64,000 bases of DNA from Lacticaseibacillus saniviri JCM 17471 = DSM 24301 (lineage in GTDB: Bacteria > Bacillota > Bacilli > Lactobacillales > Lactobacillaceae), in NCBI RefSeq assembly GCF_001311785.1, contig NZ_BBBX01000008.1:17884-81883 (forward strand). The letters are read 5' to 3'. Under the pieces are notes generated by a model. The model worked only from the letters and a program-made list of their open reading frames with translations, had not been told where the DNA came from and made no database searches. The position numbers and the translations under genes are program-made. Shown here piece after piece: positions 31,555-40,561 of the stretch (the stretch's first letter is position 1; each line of letters starts with the position of its first letter).

Positions 31555-32369
31555 ATGTCACGTGTTATTTTGATTACCGGCGCTTCATCGGGTATCGGGT
31601 TTGAAGCAGCCAAGCAGCTCGCACAACAAGGTCACACCGTGTATGGTGCAGCTCGACGTATCGATCGCTTGCAATCACTCACACAGTACGGCGTCACCCC
31701 CGTTGCGCTGGATGTGACCGATGGCGCAGCCGCCAAAGTCGTGGTCGATCAGATTATTGCCAAGGAAAATCGACTCGATGTGCTGATTAACAACGCTGGC
31801 TACGGGTCATATGGCGCCGTCGAAGAAGTCAGTATCGATGAAGCCAAGCGCCAATTTGACGTCAATCTCTTTGGCCTAGCACAGATGACCAAGCTGGTGC
31901 TGCCTCAGATGCGCAAGCAACACGCCGGTACCATCATCAACACGTCATCGATGGCCGGCAAGGTCTGGACGCCATTTGGCGCGTGGTACCACGCAACCAA
32001 GTTCGCCGTTGAAGGCTTCTCCAACGCCATGCGACTAGAGCTTGAACCATTCGGCATCCACGTCGTTCTGGTTGAACCGGGTGCCATCAAGACCGATTGG
32101 GGCATGATTGCGGCTGATCACTTGAGCGAGAGTTCGGCCCAGGCCCCTACGCCAAAGCCGCCCAGCGCACCGCAAAGAACTTGCGGCGAATGTACAGCGG
32201 TCACTTCATCACAACCCCAAGCAAAATCGGTGCCGTGATGGCTAAGGCTGCCACTGCTGCTAAGCCTCGCACACATTACCTGACTGGCTTTGGCGCCAAG
32301 CCATCTGTCTTCTTCTCACGCGTGGTGCCTAATCGGGTGTTTGATGCCGTAATCAAACGCGTAATGTGA
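31555..32369 (+). CDS. Classical short-chain dehydrogenase/reductase, frameshifted as read
   Basis: AAAGGAG precedes the ATG. One base missing in AGGCCCC (32141-32147) scrambles the C-terminus. Restored, it encodes 271 residues. The NAD(P)-binding motif TGASSGIG is at 8-15 and NNAGYG at 79-84. The catalytic set is Ser132, Tyr145 and Lys149 (YHATK). Arg34/Arg35 after the second strand point to NADPH. The substrate is unknown. It is a cytoplasmic enzyme flanked by terminators and sits alone among surface-protein genes, so it is probably not part of the WxL system. Confidence 0.85.
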
Positions 32370-32446
32370 TCACGTTTACGAAGCCACGAAACTCGGCTTG
32401 TATGTGACGACGTTTCCATTCAATATACATCTTAAAATTATTCATC

Positions 32447-32494
32447 AAAAAAGGTGGCACACAATTGAAATCAATTGTGTGCCACCTTTTTCCT
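32447..32494. terminator. Strong bidirectional terminator
   Basis: The stem AAAAAGGTGGCACACAATTG pairs perfectly with its complement around a 4-base loop. Confidence 0.9.
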
Positions 32495-32666
32495 TTTATA
32501 TAACCCGTGTAATTTTATTATAGATAATTCCATTCGAATTTTGCATATTATTTTCCAAATAATAATATAAATTCTATTGAAATATGAACATAATTAAACC
32601 TTCATTAGTGTTAGACTATATTAGTATCAGACATGAACTTTATTAAGTCTAACAGGAGGGCAGTTT

Positions 32667-34803
32667 ATGACACTGCGACACTTATTACTATTCAGTGGTC
32701 TCATCATCGGCATGAGTGCCTCAACCCAAACGGCACATGCGGCTACAGATTGGATGAATCCACTCAACAACACAACTTATACCGCACCACCAGATATCAC
32801 GTCGGGAACGGCTGGGTATGTGCCTTTTGGCGATAGTTTTACGACGCTGGGCACATCAAAACTCATCACACAGACGGCTGGCGGCACAACTCAGAATGTT
32901 GGCTTGGCCGTCACCCAAGCGGCCAACAACCAAAACGGTGCTATCTGGAGTAAAAGTCCGATTTTCGATCTCACCAACAGCATCAATCCGTCAGCATGAA
33001 TGTGCTGCTGCAACAATCGAGTCTTGCCAGTGGTGATGGGATGACCTTAGCATTATCTGGTAAGAAGCCAAGTGCGCCACTGACTCCCGGTGCACAACTA
33101 GGCGTGTGGGCCGGGGAATATAATAGCACGAATGCAGATACGAGTGACTACCTGAAGGCTGCCTTACCATCCAGCACCATAGTCACACTCGATACGCACT
33201 TCGACAAAACACTCGATGGCAAACTTCCTGGCAATAAGACAAACCAATATATCGGTTTAGCCTATCCTGGCCTCGCCAACAGCTATTATTTCGCTAGTAA
33301 CACAAACAGCACCTCCACCAGTGACAAATATATCGGGCAAATCAACTTCAATAATGTCCAGACCGGCATGAAGAAAATCCCGTATAGCTCAGGTGTCTAC
33401 CTCGCCTCACCCGCTAGCGAACCAGTTTGGCATAACTTTGATGTTGTTTGGGATCGAGATGCCGACAACAGTGGTGGCACATTGACTTACCGGGTTTCCA
33501 ATACCGATAAGGACCAAGCCAGTGGCGTCAGTGTCAATACGGTGCACTGGACCAATAGCGATATCACCACCATCTTCGGCACCAATAACGTCTATGTTGG
33601 CTTTACTGGCTCGACTAGTACAACCGCGAATGAGGATGCGATTGTCTCATTCCACTCGATTCCAGGCACAGTCAATGCCAGTGGCACGGTCAAACTCACC
33701 AAGGGCACCACTGCGGTCACAGCGAGCACGCAATTGCGTCCGAGTGATCAACTCGCCTACAACTATAATGTCACCTATGATAACAGTAGCAGTGCCAACT
33801 GGCCATCAGCAAATGGGCAATCGCTCAGTATCAAACTCACCAAGAACAAATATTTCCTCCCCACTTCAACCCATATCACTGTGACCTATGGCGATGGCTC
33901 AACTGGCACCGCAACCCTGGCAACGTCGCGCAAAGACCCAGCGACAATCATCTTGTCCGGCATTAAAGGCTTTACCAAAGGAACGTCGGGGTCAATCAAA
34001 TTTGTGATTCCGATGAATGTCGGTCCAATTGATAAGACTGATCTTCCAATCACACAGAGCCGCACCTACAGTGATGATGCCGGAATCATTATTGGAGATA
34101 ACGCGCAGATTCACTTGCAAAACACAGATACAACTGCGACCGATCCATTCAGTGTTGGCTACACCTTATTTAATACCGGATTAACCTATGTCCCCGCCTC
34201 ACCAACCCTATCACAGGTGCCCTCGCTCGCATTCATCAATCTCCATAGTCTGATCAGTGGCGGCAGTGCCAATCCATCTGTGATTGAACTCAGCACGGGC
34301 AAGTTCACTAGTACAGATCTTCCTGAATTCCAAAATGTTAATGATCTCAATGACCCGACAACTGGCCTTGCAACGGTCGATGACCAACTGGTAGCCATGC
34401 AATCGCCCGATAATGAACAGGCTAAGTTGACCGTTGACAGTTCAGCCACCAGCAAGTGGCGCCTCGCCGTCTCGGTCTCGCCATTCACAAGTGACGCCGG
34501 CCCCTTCTCGAGTCATGCCCATATCGCGTTTTCAACACGACTGGTGCGTCGGCAGATAACTCACCCGTCTCATATTGGCCAAGCAACACAGCACCGGTAA
34601 GTGTGGCAGATAACAACCAGAGTACCGATATTATGAACTCTGACTCTGCGAAGTTGATCAGCTCCAACACCACGCCAAAAGCTGGGTTCGATGTTGGGGC
34701 GGGCTCAGTCCTTGCGATTCTCCATTTTGACGATAAAATGCCACTAGTCCAGCGCGGTACTTATCAATCAACAGCCGTTTGGTCCTTAACCGTTGCCCCT
34801 TAA
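32667..34803 (+). CDS. L-type lectin/WxL surface protein 5, frameshifted as read
   Basis: AGGAGG lies before the ATG. Two missing bases (near 32979-32982, restoring SHQSVSMN, and in the T4 run at 34529-34532, restoring AFFNTTGAS) split it. Corrected, it has 712 residues. The signal peptide ends at AHAA (about 27). The lectin domain runs from GAIWSKSPIFDL to VGFTGSTST, with GAQLGVWAGE and a VTLDTH strand. A middle domain and a WxL domain follow. The distal motif is slightly altered, AVWSLTVAP (W-S-L). The small WxL gene at 34829 follows after 25 bases with no terminator between them, so the two are co-transcribed. Confidence 0.79.
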
Positions 34804-34828
34804 CCGACTTCACGAAAGGAGCTCTCTC

Positions 34829-35476
34829 ATGTTCTCGCTCAAATTACTGACTATCACGACGGCATTATCGCTCGGTATCATTGCACTGCCAAAATTGGCT
34901 GTCGAAGCGGCGGATGCGGCCGTCATCGATGAGCCTTCTGACTTCGCCATGGTTGTTGATGGTGACGCAGAACCGATTGTCTCGGCCAATCCAGTCTTCG
35001 CATTCAAAACTCAATCCGCCGGTGCCCTCATGAACGATGATCTCACTGCATCGATTGACACCATCACTAATCCTGATCTCACGGTGACAGATTACACCGG
35101 ATCGGGTAGCGGATGGTTGCTATCCGCATCCCTCAGCACCCTCACGACCACAGCAGAAGGCGGCCAACCCATCTCGGGAACATTACATCTCGCCTGGCTG
35201 CCTATCGACAAGCAGCATGATTTCGGCAATCCACTCACGCCTGGTCCGCTCACCGATGACTCTCAACAGCGCATCTTTTCTCTGGATACCGGTAGTACCG
35301 TGCCATTCTGGGATACCAGAGCAAAAGGCACAACCATTAAAGCCACTGGTCAGGGTGTCAATCAAATCACGTTTGACCCAGATGCGACAACCTTCTCGCT
35401 CAATCAAACAGATCGTGTGCTACCTGAGGAATACACGGCAGGCATCACATGGACACTCTCAGCAACACCGGCATAA
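34829..35476 (+). CDS. Small WxL-domain surface protein
   Basis: I start at the ATG at 34829 because AAAGGAG lies about 9 bases upstream. The in-frame start at 34793 overlaps the preceding gene and lacks a ribosome site. The result is 215 residues. A signal peptide ends near VEAAD (about 25-29). The mature part is a single WxL domain with VTDYTGSGSGWLLSASLSTL, a VPFWD strand and the distal motif ITWTLSATP. It closely resembles the protein at 21851, sharing the VTDY(S/T)GSG turn and the FWDT strand. It is the second gene of an operon with lectin protein 5 and the last gene of the plus arm. Confidence 0.86.
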   Translation: MFSLKLLTITTALSLGIIALPKLAVEAADAAVIDEPSDFAMVVDGDAEPIVSANPVFAFKTQSAGALMNDDLTASIDTITNPDLTVTDYTGSGSGWLLSASLSTLTTTAEGGQPISGTLHLAWLPIDKQHDFGNPLTPGPLTDDSQQRIFSLDTGSTVPFWDTRAKGTTIKATGQGVNQITFDPDATTFSLNQTDRVLPEEYTAGITWTLSATPA

Positions 35477-35482
35477 CAAATT

Positions 35483-35519
35483 AAAGCCCCCGACAATCTT
35501 GAAGGTTGTCGGGGCTTTG
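35483..35519 (+). terminator. Strong intrinsic terminator closing the plus arm
   Basis: AAAGCCCCCGACAA pairs with TTGTCGGGGCTTT. Confidence 0.9.
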
Positions 35520-35719
35520 CTTGTGGGATAAAAGACTTCCCAGTCAGTGCCACTTAGTGTCTAAACCCAAGAAGCAAGGCAAGAGTTCAATGTCCAATTT
35601 AAATCTTAACCTATCTCTTCTGGTATACCAGACACAGATATGGAAGTAACGAAGACAATTGACGGCTGTTTCATATAACCAACTCAGATGCGATTAAACG
35701 CACTATATGCGAGGGTTGA

Positions 35720-35927
35720 ATGAAATACATCACCCAGCAAACAACCAGTGAACAACTCAAGACGGCATATGAAACCTATATATCACGCCATCACGCATTC
35801 ATGCATGAATCGAAGCCCTGAGCAACTCGAAATCCGCTTTTACGGCCGTACCATGGGCGGCGGCACACCATTGAATCAAGCAATCTCCCCCATCAAGAAA
35901 CACATACGAGGTGTCTTATCGCCATGA
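35720..35927 (+). CDS. Small unknown protein, frameshifted as read (tentative)
   Basis: Between the two WxL arms an ATG with GAGGG just upstream opens MKYITQQTTSEQLKTAYETY. It stops after 34 codons. Removing one base near 35812-35820 would continue into SPEQLEIRFYGRTMGGG and end at 35927, about 68 residues in total. The composition looks protein-like and the shift is of the same kind as others nearby. I do not recognise the family, and it could also be a decayed remnant. The remaining DNA of 35520-36036 shows no further gene. Confidence 0.3.
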
Positions 35928-36036
35928 CTGACCCACACTCAAATGAATCCATCAACTGACCGCATAAAAAGCAGTTTCCAGAACGGAAAGTGCATCATGA
36001 ATAGAAAGGTTTTCCAACAGAGTTTGACAAAGAACC

Positions 36037-36077
36037 AAAAAGACTTCCCACCTTAAACAGATAGGAAGTCTTTTATT
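36037..36077. terminator. Bidirectional terminator closing the minus arm
   Basis: AAAAAGACTTCC pairs with GGAAGTCTTTT, just after the stop of the gene ending at 36080. Confidence 0.82.
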
Positions 36078-36079
36078 TA

Positions 36080-36886
36080 TTAATCAACACCAACTGTTGC
36101 AATCCAACGAATCAGCGCATGGTAATCACCGACCTGCTGATTAGCCGTGGGGAATTCGAGCCGCATAGCATCATTCGTATCAAATACAAGGGACCAAGCG
36201 TTGTCTCCCTTGCCAGGATCGGCCTGCCAAATTTTTGTTTCTTGGCCAAAGGTTGGCTGATAATCAGTTTCAGTAGAATCACTTGGCTGCGTCGGTGGAT
36301 TCCCTTCCTTCGCAGGAACCAGCGATGCAGCGGTGAGAGAATTAGGCCCATTCGTCAAATCCTGACTCATCGGAATAAATTCCCCGGGAGATCCATTTGA
36401 ATTAACATTAACTAACCCACCTTGATAAACTGTGGCCTGCTTCAAATCCAAACTATCAATCCCATTGAATGCCTTCCAACTGCTATCGGCATCTGGACGG
36501 TACTCGAACTGAGAGAGCTGGGCCGATAACGTCCAACCGCTGCTCGTCGTCCGATTGGTGACCGTAACCATACGATCAGGCGCACTGGCTGCATCAGCAT
36601 AAGATGGTTGTAAACTTAGCGCATCGCTAAAAACCATGAATGGAGCAGAATTCATTGGGCGCGGTGCAAAATTAAAGTTTTTTGACGCCGTGACCTGAAG
36701 GCCACCATCAACTAGCGTGAGATTTGCATTACTTTGAGCAGGTTGTCCCTCGTCAACATTCACACCTGTAGTCGCTTGAAATGTTGAAGTGTCATCAGCA
36801 AGTACATGATTACTCTGTAGGCTGATTGTGAACAATAGCCCCAAAGTTGCAGTTAGAAGTAAAAGTTTCCTGCGAATATTGCTCAC
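36080..36886 (-). CDS. WxL-domain surface protein with altered distal motif
   Basis: An intact frame of 268 residues. The signal peptide ends at VLAD (about 31). The WxL domain shows the proximal motif SGWTLSAQLSQFEY (about residues 116-129). The distal motif reads LIRWIATVGVD, so the usual W-x-L has become W-I-A. A strand LVFDTNDAMRLEF precedes it. It is the last gene of the minus arm, 28 bases after the WxL gene at 37718, with no terminator between them. It belongs to the operon 38760-37718-36886 with the DUF916/DUF3324 anchor. Whether the altered motif still binds peptidoglycan is open. Confidence 0.8.
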   Translation of the reverse strand: MSNIRRKLLLLTATLGLLFTISLQSNHVLADDTSTFQATTGVNVDEGQPAQSNANLTLVDGGLQVTASKNFNFAPRPMNSAPFMVFSDALSLQPSYADAASAPDRMVTVTNRTTSSGWTLSAQLSQFEYRPDADSSWKAFNGIDSLDLKQATVYQGGLVNVNSNGSPGEFIPMSQDLTNGPNSLTAASLVPAKEGNPPTQPSDSTETDYQPTFGQETKIWQADPGKGDNAWSLVFDTNDAMRLEFPTANQQVGDYHALIRWIATVGVD

Positions 36887-36914
36887 CCCCAGTCACCTGT
36901 AAATTAAACTGTGA

Positions 36915-37718
36915 TTACTTGACGCCCGCAGTCAAAGTCCAAAGCAATGTGGAAGTAAACGTGCCGCTCTTCTGAACTTTAGCAGGTACATACATCTGTG
37001 AACTGCCTGTTTTACTGAAATCGGTGTAGAAATCCCCACCAGCTGCAGCAGAAGCCTTTGAAGGGTCCAGTGAAGCCACGGGCACCGCAGTGCTCTTCGA
37101 TACATCCGTGCCTTGAAGTAAAACTTTACTATCTGCCGTGGTAACATCGTCAGTTGCAGTCAACTTACCATCAGCGCTACCAGGTGCGACCCAATAGTTA
37201 GCAATGTTACTATGCGCGAAGGTGATTGTTGCGTCTGTGAGCTGTGTAGCCCCGTTCACAGGCACAGTACCTTGAACAGTGACATTCCAACCAGCATTAG
37301 CGCCACTACGATCTTGTACATGCAAGAAAGAAGTGGTGGCACGATCCAACTTATTAGCAGCAGGCGTTGCTGGAGCCGGAGTCACCGCACCATCGTAATA
37401 AGCATTAGCGCTGATAGGAGTCATAGTGCGATTGCCACCATCCTCTTCAGCTGGAAAGGCATCAAACGTTTCTGCTGTTTTCAGTGCATGGTGTCCGTAA
37501 TCAAAACTTGGCACATCTACCAATTTCAACGAGCCGGCATCAAATGTAATTGTTGCGTTTGAAGTCCCAGTCCCAGTAGGCTGAGTTTCTGTAATTGTAC
37601 CTGGCGTTGCATCAACTTGATTAGTCATTGGATCATCCGCCGCATTAACCTGCGCAGCACCCAAACCACCAATACCTGCTAAAACAGCGACACTAGCTAA
37701 TAAAACTTTTGTCTTCAT
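36915..37718 (-). CDS. WxL-domain surface protein
   Basis: The ATG at 37718 follows GAGGAGGAG. The product has 267 residues. The signal peptide ends at VNAAD. A Thr-rich spacer (about 30-55) leads into a WxL domain with LKLVDVPSFDYG, a proximal AGWNVTVQGTV and the distal motif LLWTLTAGVK. The proximal W-x-V is unusual, as the family mostly has W-x-L. The gene starts 4 bases after the stop of the DUF916/DUF3324 gene, so the pair is tightly coupled. The likely role is a wall-bound subunit carried by that anchor. Confidence 0.84.
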   Translation of the reverse strand: MKTKVLLASVAVLAGIGGLGAAQVNAADDPMTNQVDATPGTITETQPTGTGTSNATITFDAGSLKLVDVPSFDYGHHALKTAETFDAFPAEEDGGNRTMTPISANAYYDGAVTPAPATPAANKLDRATTSFLHVQDRSGANAGWNVTVQGTVPVNGATQLTDATITFAHSNIANYWVAPGSADGKLTATDDVTTADSKVLLQGTDVSKSTAVPVASLDPSKASAAAGGDFYTDFSKTGSSQMYVPAKVQKSGTFTSTLLWTLTAGVK

Positions 37719-37722
37719 AATC

Positions 37723-38760
37723 TTACTCCTCCTCTTCATTGGCACTATTTTTCTTTTTGTTGCTCCGGCGCCCTAACCAGTAAATCAGGAGCCCGAGTAT
37801 GATGAGAACAAGGATAGCGATGGTAATCCATAACCAAGTGTAATCAGGTTTGAATCCAGCTTCCTGGTTCAATTGGTCCGCCTCAGCGGCACTAATCGTG
37901 AAGTTACGTGTGAATTTCCAACTTTGACCACCAGTCGATCCAGTCCCGTGTAAGGTATAGTCACCGGCCTCTAATCTTTGACCACCCCAGCTGATAGGAT
38001 AAGTGAAGTTCGAGTTGGGAGCAATCATCAGACCAGTAGCGTTTGCCGTATGCAAGACGTTTTTTCACCACGCCGTGTCACAGACAATTTCATAGTCGCA
38101 TTCGCCAGTAAAGCTGGCTTGTTGTTTTCAATGTTTGCTAACACCGCTGTTTTGCTTGCATACAAGCCACCACGAGCCGAATTGGCAGACATATTGGGCA
38201 CAGCCCGGACATTATCCATCTTTAAAAAGATAGGCAATCCATACGCGTATTTGATCTTGAGGGCTGTATTCCCATTCACACCAGTTTCTTTACCACCATC
38301 GGGAACAGATGTAATCCCGCCCATAAGAACACCGGAATAACTAGCCGGCGCGTTTAGCGTAAAGCCCACCTCTTTAGTAGACTTTGGTGGAATTGAAACG
38401 GTCATTGTCTTGGGCTGAACATAATCACGCAGCTTATACTTTAATGAACTATCATTAGGAATCTTTGCTGAATCCCAAGCATAAACACCACTATCTTGTG
38501 TATAGCCCGTATTGACAGACAATGAGAGCTTCAAAGTCGTGGAACGCTTATTTAATATATTAACCTTGATTTGCTGGACACGGTCATTTTCCGTACGGAT
38601 GACATAATATCCATTACCAACACTCTGAGCTTTATTGGCAGAGACGGGAGACAATACGTAGTCCGGCCCATCAGCGGCATATACTGTGGAACCAGTAGCT
38701 TGAAGACCAAAACAGCTACCTAGAAATAACGTTAACCCAATTAAAATTTTGTAGCTTCAC
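37723..38760 (-). CDS. DUF916/DUF3324 membrane anchor, frameshifted as read
   Basis: The main frame (38654-38028) and the tail frame (to 37723) join when the T6 run at 38060-38065 (A6 in the coding sense) gains one base, giving GEKNVLHTANATG. A second shift near 38749 separates a signal-peptide frame (ILIGLTLFLGSCFGLQATGSTVYAAD) from its likely GTG start at 38760, which has AGGA upstream. Total about 345 residues. DUF916 is at about 30-160, DUF3324 at about 170-295 (LPIFLKMDNVRAVP, LEAGDYTLHG), a membrane helix at about 308-328, and a basic RRSNKKK tail ends in acidic EEEE. Operon with the two WxL genes downstream. The exact start is uncertain. Confidence 0.72.
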
Positions 38761-38773
38761 AATTCCTCATCCT

Positions 38774-38806
38774 TAAAAAAGCCGGGCATTCGACCGCCCG
38801 GCTTTC
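38774..38806 (-). terminator. Intrinsic terminator between the 39674 gene and the anchor operon
   Basis: AAAGCCGGGC pairs with GCCCGGCTTT around ATTCGACC, with A6/T6 flanks. Confidence 0.85.
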
Positions 38807-38834
38807 AAATCTTGCGATTCGCCAGTGTATTATT

Positions 38835-39674
38835 TTATGGTTGTGGTGTTGTTGGTGCTGGATCGTTAACGGTAGCATCAGCGCTCGCCTTAAGGGTCCA
38901 TGTCAAAGGTGCAACATAGTATCCTTCTGTTGCTTCTTCAGGAACATGTAAAGTAGCATCCTTTTGATCAGAATAGATGTGTTGAACAGTCCCAAAGCCT
39001 GTGCCAGCAGTTGCCTTGATAACTTGACCTGCAGCACCAGCTTGTCCAGCTGTTTGTCCAGCAGCGTTGGTCCCAGCAATGATATCAACATTGTTAAGAG
39101 CGACATCGGATGGATTCCCAGTTGTGTCGTTCATCTTAACGCCACCCTTAAGATCCAATTCCCATGTCCCTTTAGCTAAATTATCAGCTGAGTCAGTACC
39201 AGTTTCTGCTGCTTCCTTTGTTGCATATTGATGGAAGGCACCTAATTGTGCAGTCAACAGGTAGCCTAAGCCCTGTTGCCCACTAAGACTACGTGAATCT
39301 GTAACCTGTAAGACACCCTTTTGATTACCATCGTTGTCCCGAACGGTATCGTTGCTGTAAAGACCAGCAGGCAGACCCGCAGTGACAGTACCGAAGTATA
39401 AGTCAGGAACAGCATCAAGTGTTAAGTACCCACTTGTTACATGTGCCCATACATCAGAAACAGCTGATGAACTTTCTGTTGCTACTGCTGTATTGGCATT
39501 TTTATTAGCTTGAGCACCTTTGCCTGAATCATAGATACCAGAAACACCTTGTTGATCCAATGTCACAGACTTGCCATCAGCGGCTGTAGCAGCGTGAACG
39601 CCTGCGGCTGGAGCGATAGCAAGTAATGCGACACTTGCCAATGTAGTAAGAGAGATAAGCTTTGTTGTCTTCAT
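38835..39674 (-). CDS. WxL-domain surface protein with C-terminal Pro-rich tail
   Basis: An intact frame of 279 residues behind AGGAGG. The signal peptide ends at VHAAT. A segment AVSDVWAHVTSGYLTLDAVPDLYFG leads into the WxL domain, with GYLLTAQLGAF in the proximal position. The proximal W is replaced (G-Y-L-L). The distal motif LTWTLKASADAT is intact but is followed by an extra DPAPTTPQP tail, so the motif is not terminal as in most family members. Translation starts within the 3' end of the LPxTG-protein frame, so the two genes are coupled. The VSDVW motif is shared with that LPxTG protein, hinting at a common ancestor or partner. Confidence 0.82.
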   Translation of the reverse strand: MKTTKLISLTTLASVALLAIAPAAGVHAATAADGKSVTLDQQGVSGIYDSGKGAQANKNANTAVATESSSAVSDVWAHVTSGYLTLDAVPDLYFGTVTAGLPAGLYSNDTVRDNDGNQKGVLQVTDSRSLSGQQGLGYLLTAQLGAFHQYATKEAAETGTDSADNLAKGTWELDLKGGVKMNDTTGNPSDVALNNVDIIAGTNAAGQTAGQAGAAGQVIKATAGTGFGTVQHIYSDQKDATLHVPEEATEGYYVAPLTWTLKASADATVNDPAPTTPQP

Positions 39675-40260
39675 AAGAACAACCTCCTAAGTTTTTGTAA
39701 TTAAGTTGAGAAACTGAAACGATCAGGATAGCAATACCAACAAATAAACTGCCAAGCACCTTAATTCCGGTTGAATCACTCACACCAGTTGAAGGAAGAT
39801 TTGTCTTCCCACCAACGATCAATGCGCCATTCGCTCCTGGTTGTGATGCGTTACCATTCGATCCTGAGTTATTACCGTTGTTGCCAGTGGTTTGATTCCC
39901 GTTGTTGTTTGTCTGGTTGCCGTTGTTTTGGCCTCCGGTACCCGGTAAATTACCACCGTTGTTACCGTTATTGCCGTTGTCGCCACCATTATTGTTACCG
40001 CCATTATCGCCGCCGTTGTTACCATTGTTGTCGCCACCATTGTTACCATTGTTATTACTGTTGGTGTTATCAACCAATAACCACACGTCAGAAACTGACT
40101 TTTTGAATGATGTCGATCCGGTATCAGCAACCAGGTAGTTCCCAGCAGTTACATCGTCGGCAGTGACCATCTTGATCCCTACGGCGATGACTAATGCAAT
40201 TGCAACGACCAGCCATACGCCCCACTTCTTCATCCAAGCAAATCGGTGATTTGTGTTCAT
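39577..40260 (-). CDS. LPxTG cell-wall-anchored protein with Asn/Gly-rich stalk (CscD-like), C-terminus uncertain
   Basis: The frame begins MNTNHRFAWMKKWGVWLVVAIALV, a signal or anchor segment. SFKKSVSDVWLLVD follows, then about 50 residues of Asn/Gly/Asp repeats and LPGTGG. A second Asn/Gly/Gln-rich stretch comes next, then LPSTGVSDSTG with a hydrophobic helix, the classical sortase signal. As read, the frame runs past the expected positive tail, across the next gene's AGGAGG, and ends inside that gene at 39577. A true stop near 39687-39703, after one frameshift, is more likely. Small LPxTG proteins of this type (CscD) accompany WxL genes in csc clusters. It should be a substrate of the sortase encoded at 44730. 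Confidence 0.72.
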   Translation of the reverse strand: MNTNHRFAWMKKWGVWLVVAIALVIAVGIKMVTADDVTAGNYLVADTGSTSFKKSVSDVWLLVDNTNSNNNGNNGGDNNGNNGGDNGGNNNGGDNGNNGNNGGNLPGTGGQNNGNQTNNNGNQTTGNNGNNSGSNGNASQPGANGALIVGGKTNLPSTGVSDSTGIKVLGSLFVGIAILIVSVSQLNYKNLGGCSYEDNKAYLSYYIGKCRITCYRSSRRRSRCYSR

Positions 40261-40561
40261 TTGTGATTTTGCGCCCCCTTCCGTTTAAGATGTCAACTCA
40301 CTACGATTCCAAGATATTACATCCGAGTCATCAAAAATTCAAACTTTGTAACCCTGAACATTGAATTGCTTATTCATGTTACCTCTTATTCAATGCTTAG
40401 GACTTCAAGACTTGGGTTTATCAACTCTGGTGTCCTATCCCTCATCGATGTATAAAGCATAACATGGAATTTATGCGAAAATATTCCAACTTTTAAAAGA
40501 AATTTTTATGAATTCTGGAATCTTCCATATGAATTTGCTTATATACCGGGAAAAGTGATAA
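40261..40561. other. Promoter region of the LPxTG/WxL pair
   Basis: An AT-rich gap of 301 bases between the DUF916 operon and the LPxTG gene. On the minus strand it should hold the LPxTG-gene promoter; a TTTATAC-like box lies near 40455. No clear terminator for the upstream operon was found. Confidence 0.35.

Noticed and set aside
31555..32369. SDR oxidoreductase as part of the WxL system
   Set aside because: It is cytoplasmic, has its own terminators on both sides and belongs to a generic family. Its position alone does not support a link.
19441..34803. Phase-variable lectin genes switching by poly-A tracts
   Set aside because: The tracts are only 2-6 bases long, the frameshifts also hit transporters and enzymes, and several sites are not homopolymers. 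Sequence error explains all of them together.
39900..40075. Short tandem repeats that could suggest a CRISPR array or satellite
   Set aside because: They are degenerate Asn/Gly codons (GTT/ACC/GCC on the plus strand) in frame with the LPxTG protein stalk. There are no spacers of constant length.
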